Source: Anaerolineaceae bacterium (GTDB lineage Bacteria; Chloroflexota; Anaerolineae; Aggregatilineales; Phototrophicaceae). Taken from it: a stretch of DNA of 64,000 nt. Position 1 is the stretch's first letter, and the number at the start of each line of letters is the position of its first letter. This document shows, piece after piece, positions 41,400 to 50,379 of this stretch. The stretch is from the NCBI GenBank assembly GCA_002702065.1, contig NZXX01000009.1, forward strand, positions 620,001-684,000, in the 5' to 3' direction. The position numbers and the translations under genes are program-made. The notes under the pieces are model-generated. The model did no database searches and was not told where the DNA came from. It saw only the letters and a list, made by a program, of their open reading frames with translations.

Positions 41400-41461
41400 A
41401 CGAGGCGTTTCCGGCTAGACCTAGCCTATAAAACCGCCTGCGTGATTTACAAAACCGACCG

Positions 41462-42238
41462 TCAGTGGTCCGCGTCGTTGGTGGAACCGCCCGCCTTATC
41501 GGGGTCGTGTTCGTCGGCAAAGGCAGTGAAGCGCATGAAGGCTTTTTCCTGCGGGGTCATATCAACGGGGTATTCGTTGGCGTCGTAGGCTTCCATGATG
41601 CGGTAGCCTTCCTTGATATAGCCGCGGATGGTGTGCAGGCTGATGCCCATTTCGTCAGCCGCCAGATGCGCTGGCATCCCTTCGACCACGCACAGCCGAA
41701 TCGCCTGCCGGATGCGGTCTGTCAGTTCGGGATAATCACGCTGTTCCGGCAAACGCCGTGCGCGGAAGATGCGCGGATGAAACACGCCTTCACAGGCCGC
41801 CGCCACCGATGACGTAATGACAAAATCGTGGCGCATGGCGTAGACAATTGCCCAGGCGATTTGCAGGCGCACGTCATGTTTCAGCAGAAACCCACCGGCC
41901 CCTGCATCAGCCGCCGCTTCGACCAGTTCCGGCGTCACCACCCGGCCCAGGCACAAGACATTGACCTCGTCGATACGGTCGTGCAGCCGCTTGATATTAG
42001 CGTACAGGTCCTGCGGCATTGCCCGCCAGTGATCCGAGTCCAGCACGACGACATCCGGCAGTTCGGCCAGCGGTGTCCGGTCGATATACGCCCACATCTG
42101 TTCCGGGGATTCCGACATGTGCGTCACACGGGTACGACGATCCCACGCCAGATAGCTGTTGACAGCCTGCATAGCGTAAAAGTCCGTATCCATGATTAAA
42201 ACTTTCAGGTTGATATTGGTGATGTCTACTGGTGGCAT
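41462..42238 (-). CDS. Response regulator with receiver-like and HTH parts
   Basis: 258 aa from the ATG at 42238, which has GGGAGGA upstream. A reading from 42646 is antisense to the glycosyltransferase gene and is rejected. The receiver-like domain shows the acidic pair at D17 and D19, the candidate phospho-acceptor D67 (VVVLDSD) and a late Lys (FLLKHDV). The C-terminal part (about 190-230) is an HTH (ADEMGISLHTIRGYIKEGYRIM). A kinase is not adjacent, so its partner is unknown. An operon with GT2 upstream is possible. Confidence 0.72.
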   Translation of the reverse strand: MPPVDITNINLKVLIMDTDFYAMQAVNSYLAWDRRTRVTHMSESPEQMWAYIDRTPLAELPDVVVLDSDHWRAMPQDLYANIKRLHDRIDEVNVLCLGRVVTPELVEAAADAGAGGFLLKHDVRLQIAWAIVYAMRHDFVITSSVAAACEGVFHPRIFRARRLPEQRDYPELTDRIRQAIRLCVVEGMPAHLAADEMGISLHTIRGYIKEGYRIMEAYDANEYPVDMTPQEKAFMRFTAFADEHDPDKAGGSTNDADH

Positions 42239-42330
42239 CACGTCCTCCCCGGACTGGTCAGGACAAATGATCGCTGGGTGCTGGTTGTGTCGTCTGAAGG
42301 GCGTCACACCCGCTATTATACACTTTTTGA

Positions 42331-43311
42331 CTACAGGCTGCGCCAATCGGGCGGCTGATGACGCAACCGCCAGCGCCAGCCCACCGGATAACCGATCATC
42401 TTGGCAATGTCGCCCACTACGCGGATAACCGGGACCAGTGCTATGGCATACGCCCAATCCCCTAAATGGGTACGCGGCAGCCTGTGCAGCACGGTCGACA
42501 GTCGCTGATACGGCTGGCGCAGATAGATCAGCGCGCCGGGCAGATACAGCAGCCAGAATGCCGGGTGCCCCCACAGCCCCAGCACAGCGATCAACGGCAC
42601 TGCCACCAGATACGTCAGGTAGCGGATGGCATGGCGTTTGCGCCACAAATCGGCTTTGCCATCACCGCGCGCGTACAGGTAATACTGCTTGAAGAACGCC
42701 CGCAGCGACCTTCGCGGACGAAAATAGACCAGCGCGTCCGGCGCAAAAGCGAATGATTCATAACGCTGTTTCAGGCGCAGGTCAAAAATCAGGTCTTCGC
42801 TGTAATCCAGCCATTCCGGATACCCGCCGACCGCTTCCCAGGCTGACTTGCGAAAAGCGACACTACGGCTGCTGGGCAGAAAAGTCGCCGGGTCAATCTC
42901 ATCGCGCAGGGGCAGCACCGTCGCGCCCATCGCCGCTTCAAACGTATTGTGCGGGTCCGCCAGAAAAAAGCCGCTGGCGACCTGAACTCCCGGCTGATCC
43001 AGCAGCGGTTGTGTGAGTGCTTCCAGCCATGTATCCGTCAGCCGCACACCGGCATCGGTCACGGCGATGATATCCCCCTGGGCCGCGGCGATGGCCACAT
43101 TGCGCCCCCGGCTGATGTTGCAGCCCGGTTCGACCAGCACCCGCACCGGCAGGCGGTCCGCATATCCTTCGATGATGGCAGCGGTCTGGTCACGGCTGCC
43201 GCCATCGACAATGACGATCTCGTCGGGTTGGCGCGTCTGGGCCAGCAGCGACTGCATCAGGTGGTGAATATTGTCGCCTTCGTTGAGGACAGTGGCTATC
43301 AGCGCAATCAT
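42331..43311 (-). CDS. Family 2 glycosyltransferase with C-terminal membrane segments
   Basis: 326 aa. GT-A fold: IALIATVLNEGDNIHHLMQSLLAQT, VIVDGGSRDQTAAII, DxD-like TDAGV and the ED near LDYSEDLIFDLRLK. About 230-326 contains two membrane helices (AIRYLTYLVAVPLIAVLGLWG, FWLLYLPGALIYL), as in glycolipid or polysaccharide transferases. It uses a nucleotide sugar. It starts by ATGA overlap with the preceding gene, so the two form an operon. Confidence 0.85.
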   Translation of the reverse strand: MIALIATVLNEGDNIHHLMQSLLAQTRQPDEIVIVDGGSRDQTAAIIEGYADRLPVRVLVEPGCNISRGRNVAIAAAQGDIIAVTDAGVRLTDTWLEALTQPLLDQPGVQVASGFFLADPHNTFEAAMGATVLPLRDEIDPATFLPSSRSVAFRKSAWEAVGGYPEWLDYSEDLIFDLRLKQRYESFAFAPDALVYFRPRRSLRAFFKQYYLYARGDGKADLWRKRHAIRYLTYLVAVPLIAVLGLWGHPAFWLLYLPGALIYLRQPYQRLSTVLHRLPRTHLGDWAYAIALVPVIRVVGDIAKMIGYPVGWRWRLRHQPPDWRSL

Positions 43312-43847
43312 GCGTGCTGCGCGGCTTTCGTGTGCTGCCTGATCTGCCGCACCAGATCGTCATAATCGGTGTGGGTGCGCGTGGTCACGGCGATGACCGG
43401 GGTAAAACCCTCGCCGGCAAAGAAGCCGCCAAAACGATAGGGCAGCGGCAGCGCCGGGATCACCAGCATGACGCCCTCGGCAGGGCGATATTTCTTGCGC
43501 CCGGCCAGCGCCTTGCGTGTGACTTCGGCATCGGCAGGCGGCAGCAGCGGATACGGCTTGACGGCTGTCACGGCATCCCAGGGGATAAAACGGGTTTTCC
43601 AGATGCGCGGTTGCAGCGTCAGGCCGTTGGCAGACAGCGACAAGGCCGGTGTGGTGGTCATCAGCAGCAGGATAAACGGCGCAAACAGCAGCGTAAACAA
43701 AGCCGTCAGCACAAAGAATGGCGCACCAACGACCGCCAGCACCAATTGCAGGGGCACCGCCAGCACGATGATCACCAGCACGGCCAGCGCGCCATACTGC
43801 GTCAGCTTATCCAGCGTCGGATTGGGGTGGGTATGTGTCGATTCCAT
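43308..43847 (-). CDS. Two-helix membrane protein with PH-like domain
   Basis: 179 aa from the ATG at 43847; the ORF from 43898 lacks a ribosome site. Two membrane helices (about 15-65) precede a cytosolic beta domain (ALSLSANGLTLQPRIWKTRFIPWDAVTAVKPYP) of the bacterial PH or 'YdbT/YcxB' style. The sequence TATAAT lies on the minus strand just 9-14 nt upstream, so the mRNA may be leaderless. Its stop codon overlaps the GT2 start (ATGA). Confidence 0.6.
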   Translation of the reverse strand: MESTHTHPNPTLDKLTQYGALAVLVIIVLAVPLQLVLAVVGAPFFVLTALFTLLFAPFILLLMTTTPALSLSANGLTLQPRIWKTRFIPWDAVTAVKPYPLLPPADAEVTRKALAGRKKYRPAEGVMLVIPALPLPYRFGGFFAGEGFTPVIAVTTRTHTDYDDLVRQIRQHTKAAQHA

Positions 43848-43934
43848 AGCGTGGATTATACCTGCTGGTCGGCGAAGTTGCCCGACGCAAAACCGCACGA
43901 GTGCCGCTATACTGATGCGCAGGAGGCAGACATC

Positions 43935-44447
43935 ATGCGCAACATCATGCTATTGCTCTTCGGGCTGACAGCGTTGGCCTGCAACTTCACCTATGGCTTC
44001 GAGCCGCTGCCGACGGAAACACCCGGCGGATCGCCAAACGGCGAGCAGGGCATCGTCACTAATGTCATCGACGGCGATACGATTGACGTGCGCCTCGGTA
44101 GTGAGACGGTGCGGGTGCGCTATGTCGGGATGAACACGCCGGAACGCGACGAACCGTGTTACAGCGACGCCCGCCGCGCCAACGCCGATCTGGTGGATGG
44201 TAAAACGGTGACGCTGGTCAAGGATGTGAGCGACATGGACCGCTTCGGGCGGCTGCTGCGCTACATCTATGTGGGGGATGTATTCGTCAATGCACGGCTG
44301 GTCGAGCAGGGTTACGCCGAAGTCGTATCTTATCCACCGGATACGGCCCAGTTCGAGAGCTTCCGCCGGCTCGAAGATCAGGCCCGCAGCGCTGATCTCG
44401 GCTGCCACCCCACCGGCATTTTCGACGACAACACCTACGAGCGTTGA
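43935..44447 (+). CDS. Lipoprotein or secreted micrococcal-type nuclease (SNase)
   Basis: 170 aa; ATG at 43935 with AGGAGG upstream. The N terminus MRNIMLLLFGLTALAC is a signal with a possible lipidated Cys16 (atypical lipobox A-L-A-C). The SNase/thermonuclease OB fold is complete: DGDTIDVRLG (metal site), VRVRYVGMNTPE, DLVDGKTVTLVKDVSDMDRFGRLLRYIYVGD (catalytic Arg and Glu region) and NARLVEQGYAEV. It cuts DNA or RNA outside the membrane with Ca2+. Confidence 0.88.
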   Translation: MRNIMLLLFGLTALACNFTYGFEPLPTETPGGSPNGEQGIVTNVIDGDTIDVRLGSETVRVRYVGMNTPERDEPCYSDARRANADLVDGKTVTLVKDVSDMDRFGRLLRYIYVGDVFVNARLVEQGYAEVVSYPPDTAQFESFRRLEDQARSADLGCHPTGIFDDNTYER

Positions 44448-44531
44448 GCGTTAAAAGTAGCACCGTGCGTACCCACAAGGGCGTAGCACTCTGGTAAGGC
44501 CACATGAAAACGTGGAGCGCATCTTTCAAAG

Positions 44532-44664
44532 ACACCTCACCCCTATATCCCCTCTCCATTGATCCCACGGGAGGCTTCGCACTGGCGAGGGGACTTTAAA
44601 GAGCCGTTGCAGACTGCCTTGCACCCCCTCTCTGTTTCGGAGAGGGGGCCGGGGGGTGAGGTGT
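44532..44664. repeat. 133-bp inverted-repeat element with CCTCACCCC ends
   Basis: Outer arms ACACCTCACCCC...CCCCTCTCC (44532-44557) and GGAGAGGGG...GGGGTGAGGTGT (44639-44664) match on 21 of 26 positions, differing only in the central 5 nt. An inner stem (CCCCCTCTC/GAGAGGGGG) is also present. It is a MITE-like, non-coding element inside the 44448-44844 gap; no gene was found there. Confidence 0.65.
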
Positions 44665-44723
44665 TCGGTTGAAAACTTGATACCAGGCTATCGTGCATAG
44701 CTACCAGCATTTATGCCCTTCAG

Positions 44724-44741
44724 GGTGCGCTACGCCCCTAC
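44724..44741. repeat. Dispersed GTAGGGGCG repeat, inverted half copy
   Basis: GGTGCGCTACGCCCCTAC, the reverse complement of GTAGGGGCGTAGCGCACC. Same family as 13344, 15268 and 38536. Confidence 0.5.
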
Positions 44742-44844
44742 GCAATTTCGGATAGATTGTAAATCTCTATTGGATGGCTTCGAAAACCAACGTTGGCACA
44801 CAGGGCATGACGTGTCTCATGCCCCGATACGGATTGATCTGGCC

Positions 44845-46329
44845 TTATGGCTGGAGATAGTACTCGTTCTGCCAGCCCTCGACCGTCCAGCCCGTGATGC
44901 CGTTGTATTCCACCTGATACCACGTCTGGTGGAAGCTGCTGGGGCCACAGACCGGGCCGCCCACAATGCGGAAGGTCGCGCCTTCGGGGATGTGCCCCAG
45001 AACGACGCCGCTTTCGATGCCGTTGCGGATGCTATTGGGTCCGCCGCCAATCGTGACACGCGCCTGAGTCAGCCCGATCAACCGCGTTGGTGGTGATCCG
45101 GCACACAGCCGGGGGCCGCCGCCCACCGGGGGTTCCAGCCAGTAGACACCGCCCCGACCCTCCGCCGTCCAGCCGACCGTGCCGTTATACTCCACCTGAT
45201 ACCAGGTGAGCTGCTGGCTGCTGGGCCCGCAGATGGGGCCAAACAGGATGTTAAAGACCGCCCCCGCGGGCATGGTCGCCAGCACCGTACCGCTTTCGGG
45301 CGTCAGGCGGATACTGCTGCCCGTGCCCGGCGAGACACGCCCCTGCACCAATCCAACTAGCCGCGAGGCCGGTGACCCGGCACATTGCCCGGTCTGGGCG
45401 ATGGGTTGCAGCCAGTAGGTATTGGCCTGCCCTTCCGCCGTCCAGCCGACAATCCCGGCATAGCTGACCTGCCACCACGCCGTGTTCTCAGCGCAGAACG
45501 GCCCGTTGGCGATCCAGAATTGTTCCCCTGCCGGAATCTGCCCCAGGACATTGGCATTGAAGCCGGGATTGGCGCGGATACGGTTCGGCAGGTTCGGTAC
45601 AGTGGTCACCCGACCGGTGGCCCCGGCGGTCAGGCGCGAGGGCAGGAAACCGGGGCAGCTTAATGGCCCGCTATAGATCGGCTCTGTCCAGTAGGTGTTG
45701 GTGCCTTCGCCTTCCGCTGTCCAGCCAATCAACCCCTGATAATTGACCTGCCACCACCAGCGGCCATCGTTGCCGCACTGGGGGCCGGATAGCACGGCAA
45801 ACTGTCCCCCGCCCGGAATTTGCCCGATGACCTGACTGTTCGAGGCTGTTCCCGGTGCGCTGCGCAGCAGATTGGGCAGGCCGGGGGTAACGCGTCCCTG
45901 TCCGCCAATGGTGAGGCGTGTCGCCAGGGCACAGGCTGGCGGCGGGGGTGGTGGCGGTGGTGGCGGCACATTGCCTGCCGGTTCCAGCCAGTAGGTGAAG
46001 CCATCCCCTTCGGCGGTCCAACCCAGCCCACCGCTGTAATTGACCTGCCACCACAAAATACCCGCTTCGCAGAATGGGCCACCGGTCACGGTGAACACAC
46101 CACCTGCCGGAATCTGCCCGGTGACGGGCGCGTTAAAGCCGGGATAACTGCGCACCCGGTTGGGCAGACTGGGCACTGTCGTCACACGGCCTGTACCGCC
46201 GACGGTCAATCGCGCCGGTTGGTTACAGACCTGTAGCTGCGCCGGGCTGGCCCCCACCTGCCCGACAGCCAGCAGCGGCAGCCAGAGTGCCACTACCAGC
46301 ACACATCGCATAATACGCTGTACGATCAT
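44845..46329 (-). CDS. Secreted protein with five SH3-like repeats
   Basis: 494 aa from the ATG at 46329, with AGGAGG 8 nt upstream. Signal peptide MIVQRIMRCVLVVALWLPLLAVGQVGA. The rest is five repeats of about 85-90 residues, each with a Cys near the start, R-L-x-x-G, G-x-I-P-x-G, a G-P-x-C pair, W-x-Q-V-x-Y and G-W-T-[AV]-E-G. A run of about ten prolines separates the first two. These SH3b-like modules usually bind cell-wall peptides or polysaccharide. The repeated Cys pairs suggest disulfides. No catalytic domain. Confidence 0.7.
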   Translation of the reverse strand: MIVQRIMRCVLVVALWLPLLAVGQVGASPAQLQVCNQPARLTVGGTGRVTTVPSLPNRVRSYPGFNAPVTGQIPAGGVFTVTGGPFCEAGILWWQVNYSGGLGWTAEGDGFTYWLEPAGNVPPPPPPPPPPACALATRLTIGGQGRVTPGLPNLLRSAPGTASNSQVIGQIPGGGQFAVLSGPQCGNDGRWWWQVNYQGLIGWTAEGEGTNTYWTEPIYSGPLSCPGFLPSRLTAGATGRVTTVPNLPNRIRANPGFNANVLGQIPAGEQFWIANGPFCAENTAWWQVSYAGIVGWTAEGQANTYWLQPIAQTGQCAGSPASRLVGLVQGRVSPGTGSSIRLTPESGTVLATMPAGAVFNILFGPICGPSSQQLTWYQVEYNGTVGWTAEGRGGVYWLEPPVGGGPRLCAGSPPTRLIGLTQARVTIGGGPNSIRNGIESGVVLGHIPEGATFRIVGGPVCGPSSFHQTWYQVEYNGITGWTVEGWQNEYYLQP

Positions 46330-46443
46330 CGTGATTCCTCCTGAATACCTGTTCATTATAGGAAAAGTGCCGGGTTCTGGCATCCACCCTTAGTCGTAAA
46401 GCTGTGGTAAATTTGCAGGATACACGCAAATAAAGGAACCAAG

Positions 46444-47187
46444 ATGGGCACGATCATTGCGATTGGCGGCGGCGAACTGCGCGATGCGGAAACCCGCACG
46501 ATTGATGCGTATATTGTCGAGCGAACGGGCAAGTCTCGCCCGCACGCCCTGTTTATCCCGACTGCCAGCGGTGATGCAAGCGGCTATGCCGACACCTTTC
46601 ATGTACAGTATGGCGATCAACTGGGCTGCACCACCGATGTGCTGTATCTGCTGCAACAACGCCCGGCGTCCGATGTTATCGCTGACAAAATCGCGGCGGC
46701 AGACCTGATCTATGTCGGCGGGGGGAACACGCTGCGCATGATGAAGTTATGGCGCAGGCTGGGGGTCGACGCCCTGCTGAACCAGGCGCACGAACGCGGC
46801 ACCGTGTTGTCTGGCCTCAGCGCCGGGGCCATCTGCTGGTTCGCCGGTGGACACAGCGACTCGCGGCGGTTCGCAAAAGAGGACGGCGACGACTGGGGTT
46901 ATATTCGGGTAAGCGGGCTGGGGTTGGTCGATGCGTTGTACTGCCCGCACATCGACGCGGAGGACCGCCTGCCACACTTCCAGACATTCATGGCTAAACG
47001 TGGCGGCGTCGGCATTGGTTGCGACGACTGCTGCGCCATCGAAGTGACGGATCAGCAGTGGCGGCTGATTACGTCGCGTCATGGGGCAAAAGCCTACCGG
47101 GTAACGCGACGGCGCGGGCAGGTCATGACCGATATTCTGCAACCGGAACCGCACTATCGCCCGTTAGCTGATCTGCTGGCCCATTAG
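46444..47187 (+). CDS. Peptidase E-like (S51) hydrolase
   Basis: 247 aa, ATG with AAAGGAA upstream. Class I glutamine-amidotransferase-like fold with the S51 nucleophile motif GLSAGAICWF (S126) and GGGNTLRMM. The MEROPS S51 family cleaves N-terminal aspartyl dipeptides or cyanophycin-derived beta-Asp-Arg. The catalytic His could be in the HSDSRR region. Probably a single-gene unit. Confidence 0.8.
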   Translation: MGTIIAIGGGELRDAETRTIDAYIVERTGKSRPHALFIPTASGDASGYADTFHVQYGDQLGCTTDVLYLLQQRPASDVIADKIAAADLIYVGGGNTLRMMKLWRRLGVDALLNQAHERGTVLSGLSAGAICWFAGGHSDSRRFAKEDGDDWGYIRVSGLGLVDALYCPHIDAEDRLPHFQTFMAKRGGVGIGCDDCCAIEVTDQQWRLITSRHGAKAYRVTRRRGQVMTDILQPEPHYRPLADLLAH

Positions 47188-47283
47188 CACACAGCAGACC
47201 GCATCCGGTCAGTGATATGGAATTCCGGCGCGCTTTTCAGGTACAATCACACGCAGCGAACCGTGATTCAGGAGGAAGCCCTT

Positions 47284-48267
47284 ATGCTGCTTGCGGGTGA
47301 TATTGGCGGGACCAAAACCAACCTCGCCATTTATGATGCCGAAAATGGTCTGCATGCACCGCTGGCCGAAGCGACTTTCCCCAGTGACGAATACCCCGGC
47401 CTCGAAGCCATTGCACGCGAATTTCTGTCTCAGGTCGAATACGATGTCGAACTGGCCAGTTTTGGCGTCGCCGGTCCGGTGGTGGAGGGCCATGTCAAAA
47501 CCACCAATCTGCCCTGGGAAATGGACGAAACCAACCTGCGCGAGGCGTTGGGCTTCAGGCATGTGTATTTGCTGAACGATCTCGAATCGATTGCCAGCGC
47601 CGTGCCGCGTCTGGAACCGGAAGATCTGGTTACGCTCAACGAAGGGCGGCCTGCCCAACATGGCGCGATTGGCGTGATTGCACCCGGCACCGGCCTGGGT
47701 GAAGGCTTCCTCGTCTGGAATGGCACCCATTACCGTGCGCACCCCTCTGAAGGCGGCCATACCGACTTTGGCCCCACCAACGAAACGGAATATGAGCTGC
47801 TGCGCTACTGGCAGGCACGCAAGGGGCATGTCAGCTACGAATGGGTGTGTTCCGGCATCGGCATTGGCAACATCTATACCTTTCTGAAGGAAACCGGTTA
47901 CGCGCCCGAACCCGACCACCTGACCGAAAAAATGGCCGCCACCGACGACAGCACCCCCATCATTGTACAGACCGCGCTGGATCATGGTGATCCCTTGTGC
48001 CGGGCCGCGCTGGATACGTTTGTTTCGATTCTGGGGGCCGAGGCGGGCAATCTGGCCTTAAAGATTCTGGCAACGGGCGGCATTTACCTGGGCGGGGGCA
48101 TTCCACCGCGCATCCTGCCTGTGTTGCAGACCAGCCATTTTATGCAGGCCTTCCTGCATAAGGGGCGCTTTGCCGAACTGCTGCGTCGCGTGCCTGTAAA
48201 GGTCATCCTCAACCCGAAGGCGGCGCTGATCGGCGCGGCGGCGCACGGTCTGCTTCAGTCCCGATGA
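47284..48267 (+). CDS. glk: Glucokinase (proteobacterial-type)
   Basis: 327 aa from the ATG at 47284, with AGGAGG upstream (a longer frame from 47212 is not needed). ATP-dependent glucose 6-phosphorylation. Features: LAGDIGGTKTNLAIYD phosphate loop, FGVAGPV, LNDLESIA (catalytic D), PGTGLGEGFLVWNG, SEGGHTDFGPTNETEYELL and SGIGIGNIY. This is the Glk (PF02685) branch, without the ROK signature C-x-C zinc motif. Its last 13 nt overlap the convergent kinase gene. Confidence 0.9.
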   Translation: MLLAGDIGGTKTNLAIYDAENGLHAPLAEATFPSDEYPGLEAIAREFLSQVEYDVELASFGVAGPVVEGHVKTTNLPWEMDETNLREALGFRHVYLLNDLESIASAVPRLEPEDLVTLNEGRPAQHGAIGVIAPGTGLGEGFLVWNGTHYRAHPSEGGHTDFGPTNETEYELLRYWQARKGHVSYEWVCSGIGIGNIYTFLKETGYAPEPDHLTEKMAATDDSTPIIVQTALDHGDPLCRAALDTFVSILGAEAGNLALKILATGGIYLGGGIPPRILPVLQTSHFMQAFLHKGRFAELLRRVPVKVILNPKAALIGAAAHGLLQSR

Positions 48268-50228
48268 AGCGGCAGGATGAGCCGGAAGGTGCTGCCCTTA
48301 TCGGGAGCGCTTTCGACCTGAATTTCACCGCCGTGCAGGTCGGCAATCTTACGCACAATCGATAAGCCCAGGCCAAACCCGCGTGTCGTGCGCGCCGGGT
48401 CTGCCCGATAGAAACGCTCAAAGATGCGTTCCAGGACAGCATCGGACATGCCCGTGCCCGTATCGCTGACCGCGACCGTCACGTGTTCATCGTTATAGTG
48501 TGTATGCACCGTAACCTGACCGGTGGGGGCGGTAAAATGTAACGCGTTGTCCAGCAGGCAATCAAGCGCCAGACTGAGGTCCGCCGCGTCGCCTTTGACC
48601 AGCGACACCTGACCGGACACATTTGTTTCGAGTGATAGCTTCCGGGCATTGACAGCAGCCTTCTTGCGCGTCACCACTGCGTTTACGACGGTGTTGATAT
48701 TCATGGGCACGTGCTGGTCCGGTTTCTGATAATCCAGCCGGACCATGATCGTCATCACCTCAATCAAGCGGGTCAGGGCATCCGTCTGTTGCTGAATACG
48801 CTCGATCATCTGTTGGCGGCGCGACCTGTCCGTCACCTTGTCGAGCAGATACAAATTGGTGTTGATCAGCGACAGCGGGGTACGGAATTCGTGGGCGGCA
48901 TCGCGGATAAACTGCCCCAGGATACCGATCCGTTCGCGTTCCACACGCAGTTCAAGCTGCTGATGCTCGACCTGTCTGTGCTCGGTGATGTCCGTCACGA
49001 ACGCAATCGCCAGCACAGCGTTGTCAATTTCGAGATAACTGAGCGCGACTTCGACCGGGAACAGGGAGCCGTCTTTGCGCCTCCCGTACAGGTCCAGCCC
49101 GACCCCCATGTGCACGGGGCGCATTTTGGGGTGCGCAAAAAAACCGGCCCGGTGCTGCTGATGAATTTCCCGTAGTTGATCAGGCAGCAGAGATTCCAGC
49201 ACGAGATGCGCGAATTCTGCCTGGCTGTAGCCAAAATAGATTTCTGCAATATGATTGGCGGATATGATATTGCCCTGCGTATCCACCAGCAGGATGCCGA
49301 CAGGGGCCGCTTCGAGCAGCGTGCGAAAACGCTTTTCACTGGCGCGCAGCGTTTCTTCGGTCCGCTTGCGAACCACGAGGTGCGCGATGACCGACCCAAA
49401 CAAGGCGAGAAGCTCCAGCTCGTAGGGACGGACCGGCTTCTGTGCCAACAGGTTGTCGCTCATCACCGCGCCGATCACCTGCTCGCCCTGACGCATACAA
49501 TACATAGCGTGCCAGCCGCGCCCCAGCACTTCACCAAAATCGGTTAGTTCCACATCTTCCTGAAACACCGTGTTCACCGGGGCTTCCAGCAGCATTCGCC
49601 ACCGGTCCATATGGGGGCCATCCTGCAAAACATGGCGTTTGTCCTTGACCTCGCCAAAACGGTCCACCCCATACATCACCACCGGATAACCGTGCGATTC
49701 GATCAGAATACCCAGGTGATCAAAACCGAGTTTTTCCCGCCCCAGCACGACTGCTCGATAGCACAGCTGATCCTCTGTTTCGGACTGCGACAGCGTCATG
49801 CTAATCTCATGGAGGCGCTTCAGGTAATCCTGAAATTCGCGGGCGGTGCGTTCGCTGCTTGCCATTGCCGCTGGGGTGTCTCCGTCGGCCTGTGTCCGAT
49901 CCGACACGTCACGACAGACATAGAGAATCGTACCTGCCTCAAATCGACCTTTACGGACACGAATACTGAGTATGCGCGCTTGCCCCTCAGCGTCCGTGAT
50001 CATGACGGTCAGGCCCCGAATTTCACCCTGCTTTTGCAGATCAGCCGGGTCAAAAAGCGGAGCTCCAAATAACGTGGTGATATGATCCGATCCCGGTTTG
50101 ACCTGCCACCCCAACACGCGACCAGCATTCGGCGACACAAATGTCACAACGCCATCGTCGTCTGTAATCACCAGCACGTCATCAATGTATTCGAGTAATG
50201 ACTGCTGATCCCATTGCTCGGTTCCCAA
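48255..50228 (-). CDS. Soluble PAS-GAF-PAS sensor histidine kinase
   Basis: 657 aa, TTG start at 50228 with AAGGA upstream at a long spacing. No membrane helix. PAS (about 10-110; DDVLVITDDDGVVTFVSPNAGRVLG), GAF (about 135-290; ISMTLSQSETEDQLCYRAVVLGREKLG), PAS (about 305-415; LLEAAPVGILLVDTQGNIISAN), HisKA with H446 (AAHEFRTPLSL), and HATPase (DNALHF, DTGTGMSD, GFGLGLSIV). A response regulator is not adjacent. The C terminus overlaps the 3' end of glk by 13 nt. Confidence 0.9.
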   Translation of the reverse strand: MGTEQWDQQSLLEYIDDVLVITDDDGVVTFVSPNAGRVLGWQVKPGSDHITTLFGAPLFDPADLQKQGEIRGLTVMITDAEGQARILSIRVRKGRFEAGTILYVCRDVSDRTQADGDTPAAMASSERTAREFQDYLKRLHEISMTLSQSETEDQLCYRAVVLGREKLGFDHLGILIESHGYPVVMYGVDRFGEVKDKRHVLQDGPHMDRWRMLLEAPVNTVFQEDVELTDFGEVLGRGWHAMYCMRQGEQVIGAVMSDNLLAQKPVRPYELELLALFGSVIAHLVVRKRTEETLRASEKRFRTLLEAAPVGILLVDTQGNIISANHIAEIYFGYSQAEFAHLVLESLLPDQLREIHQQHRAGFFAHPKMRPVHMGVGLDLYGRRKDGSLFPVEVALSYLEIDNAVLAIAFVTDITEHRQVEHQQLELRVERERIGILGQFIRDAAHEFRTPLSLINTNLYLLDKVTDRSRRQQMIERIQQQTDALTRLIEVMTIMVRLDYQKPDQHVPMNINTVVNAVVTRKKAAVNARKLSLETNVSGQVSLVKGDAADLSLALDCLLDNALHFTAPTGQVTVHTHYNDEHVTVAVSDTGTGMSDAVLERIFERFYRADPARTTRGFGLGLSIVRKIADLHGGEIQVESAPDKGSTFRLILPLHRD

Positions 50229-50379
50229 ATTAACCTGTTCCTTACCAGGCTGTCGGGCATCTGTTCCCGACAGATGCGGACGCCCGTTTTAAGCCTTCAT
50301 TAGCCGTGCGCCAAAATAACTCTTGCACTGGTACTAATTCAATCATACAGCGAAGTCAGGAATTATACGTAATGGAGGA

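Noticed and set aside
42239..42646. N-terminal extension of the response regulator
   Set aside because: It is antisense to the GT2 C terminus, while the ATG at 42238 has a strong ribosome site.
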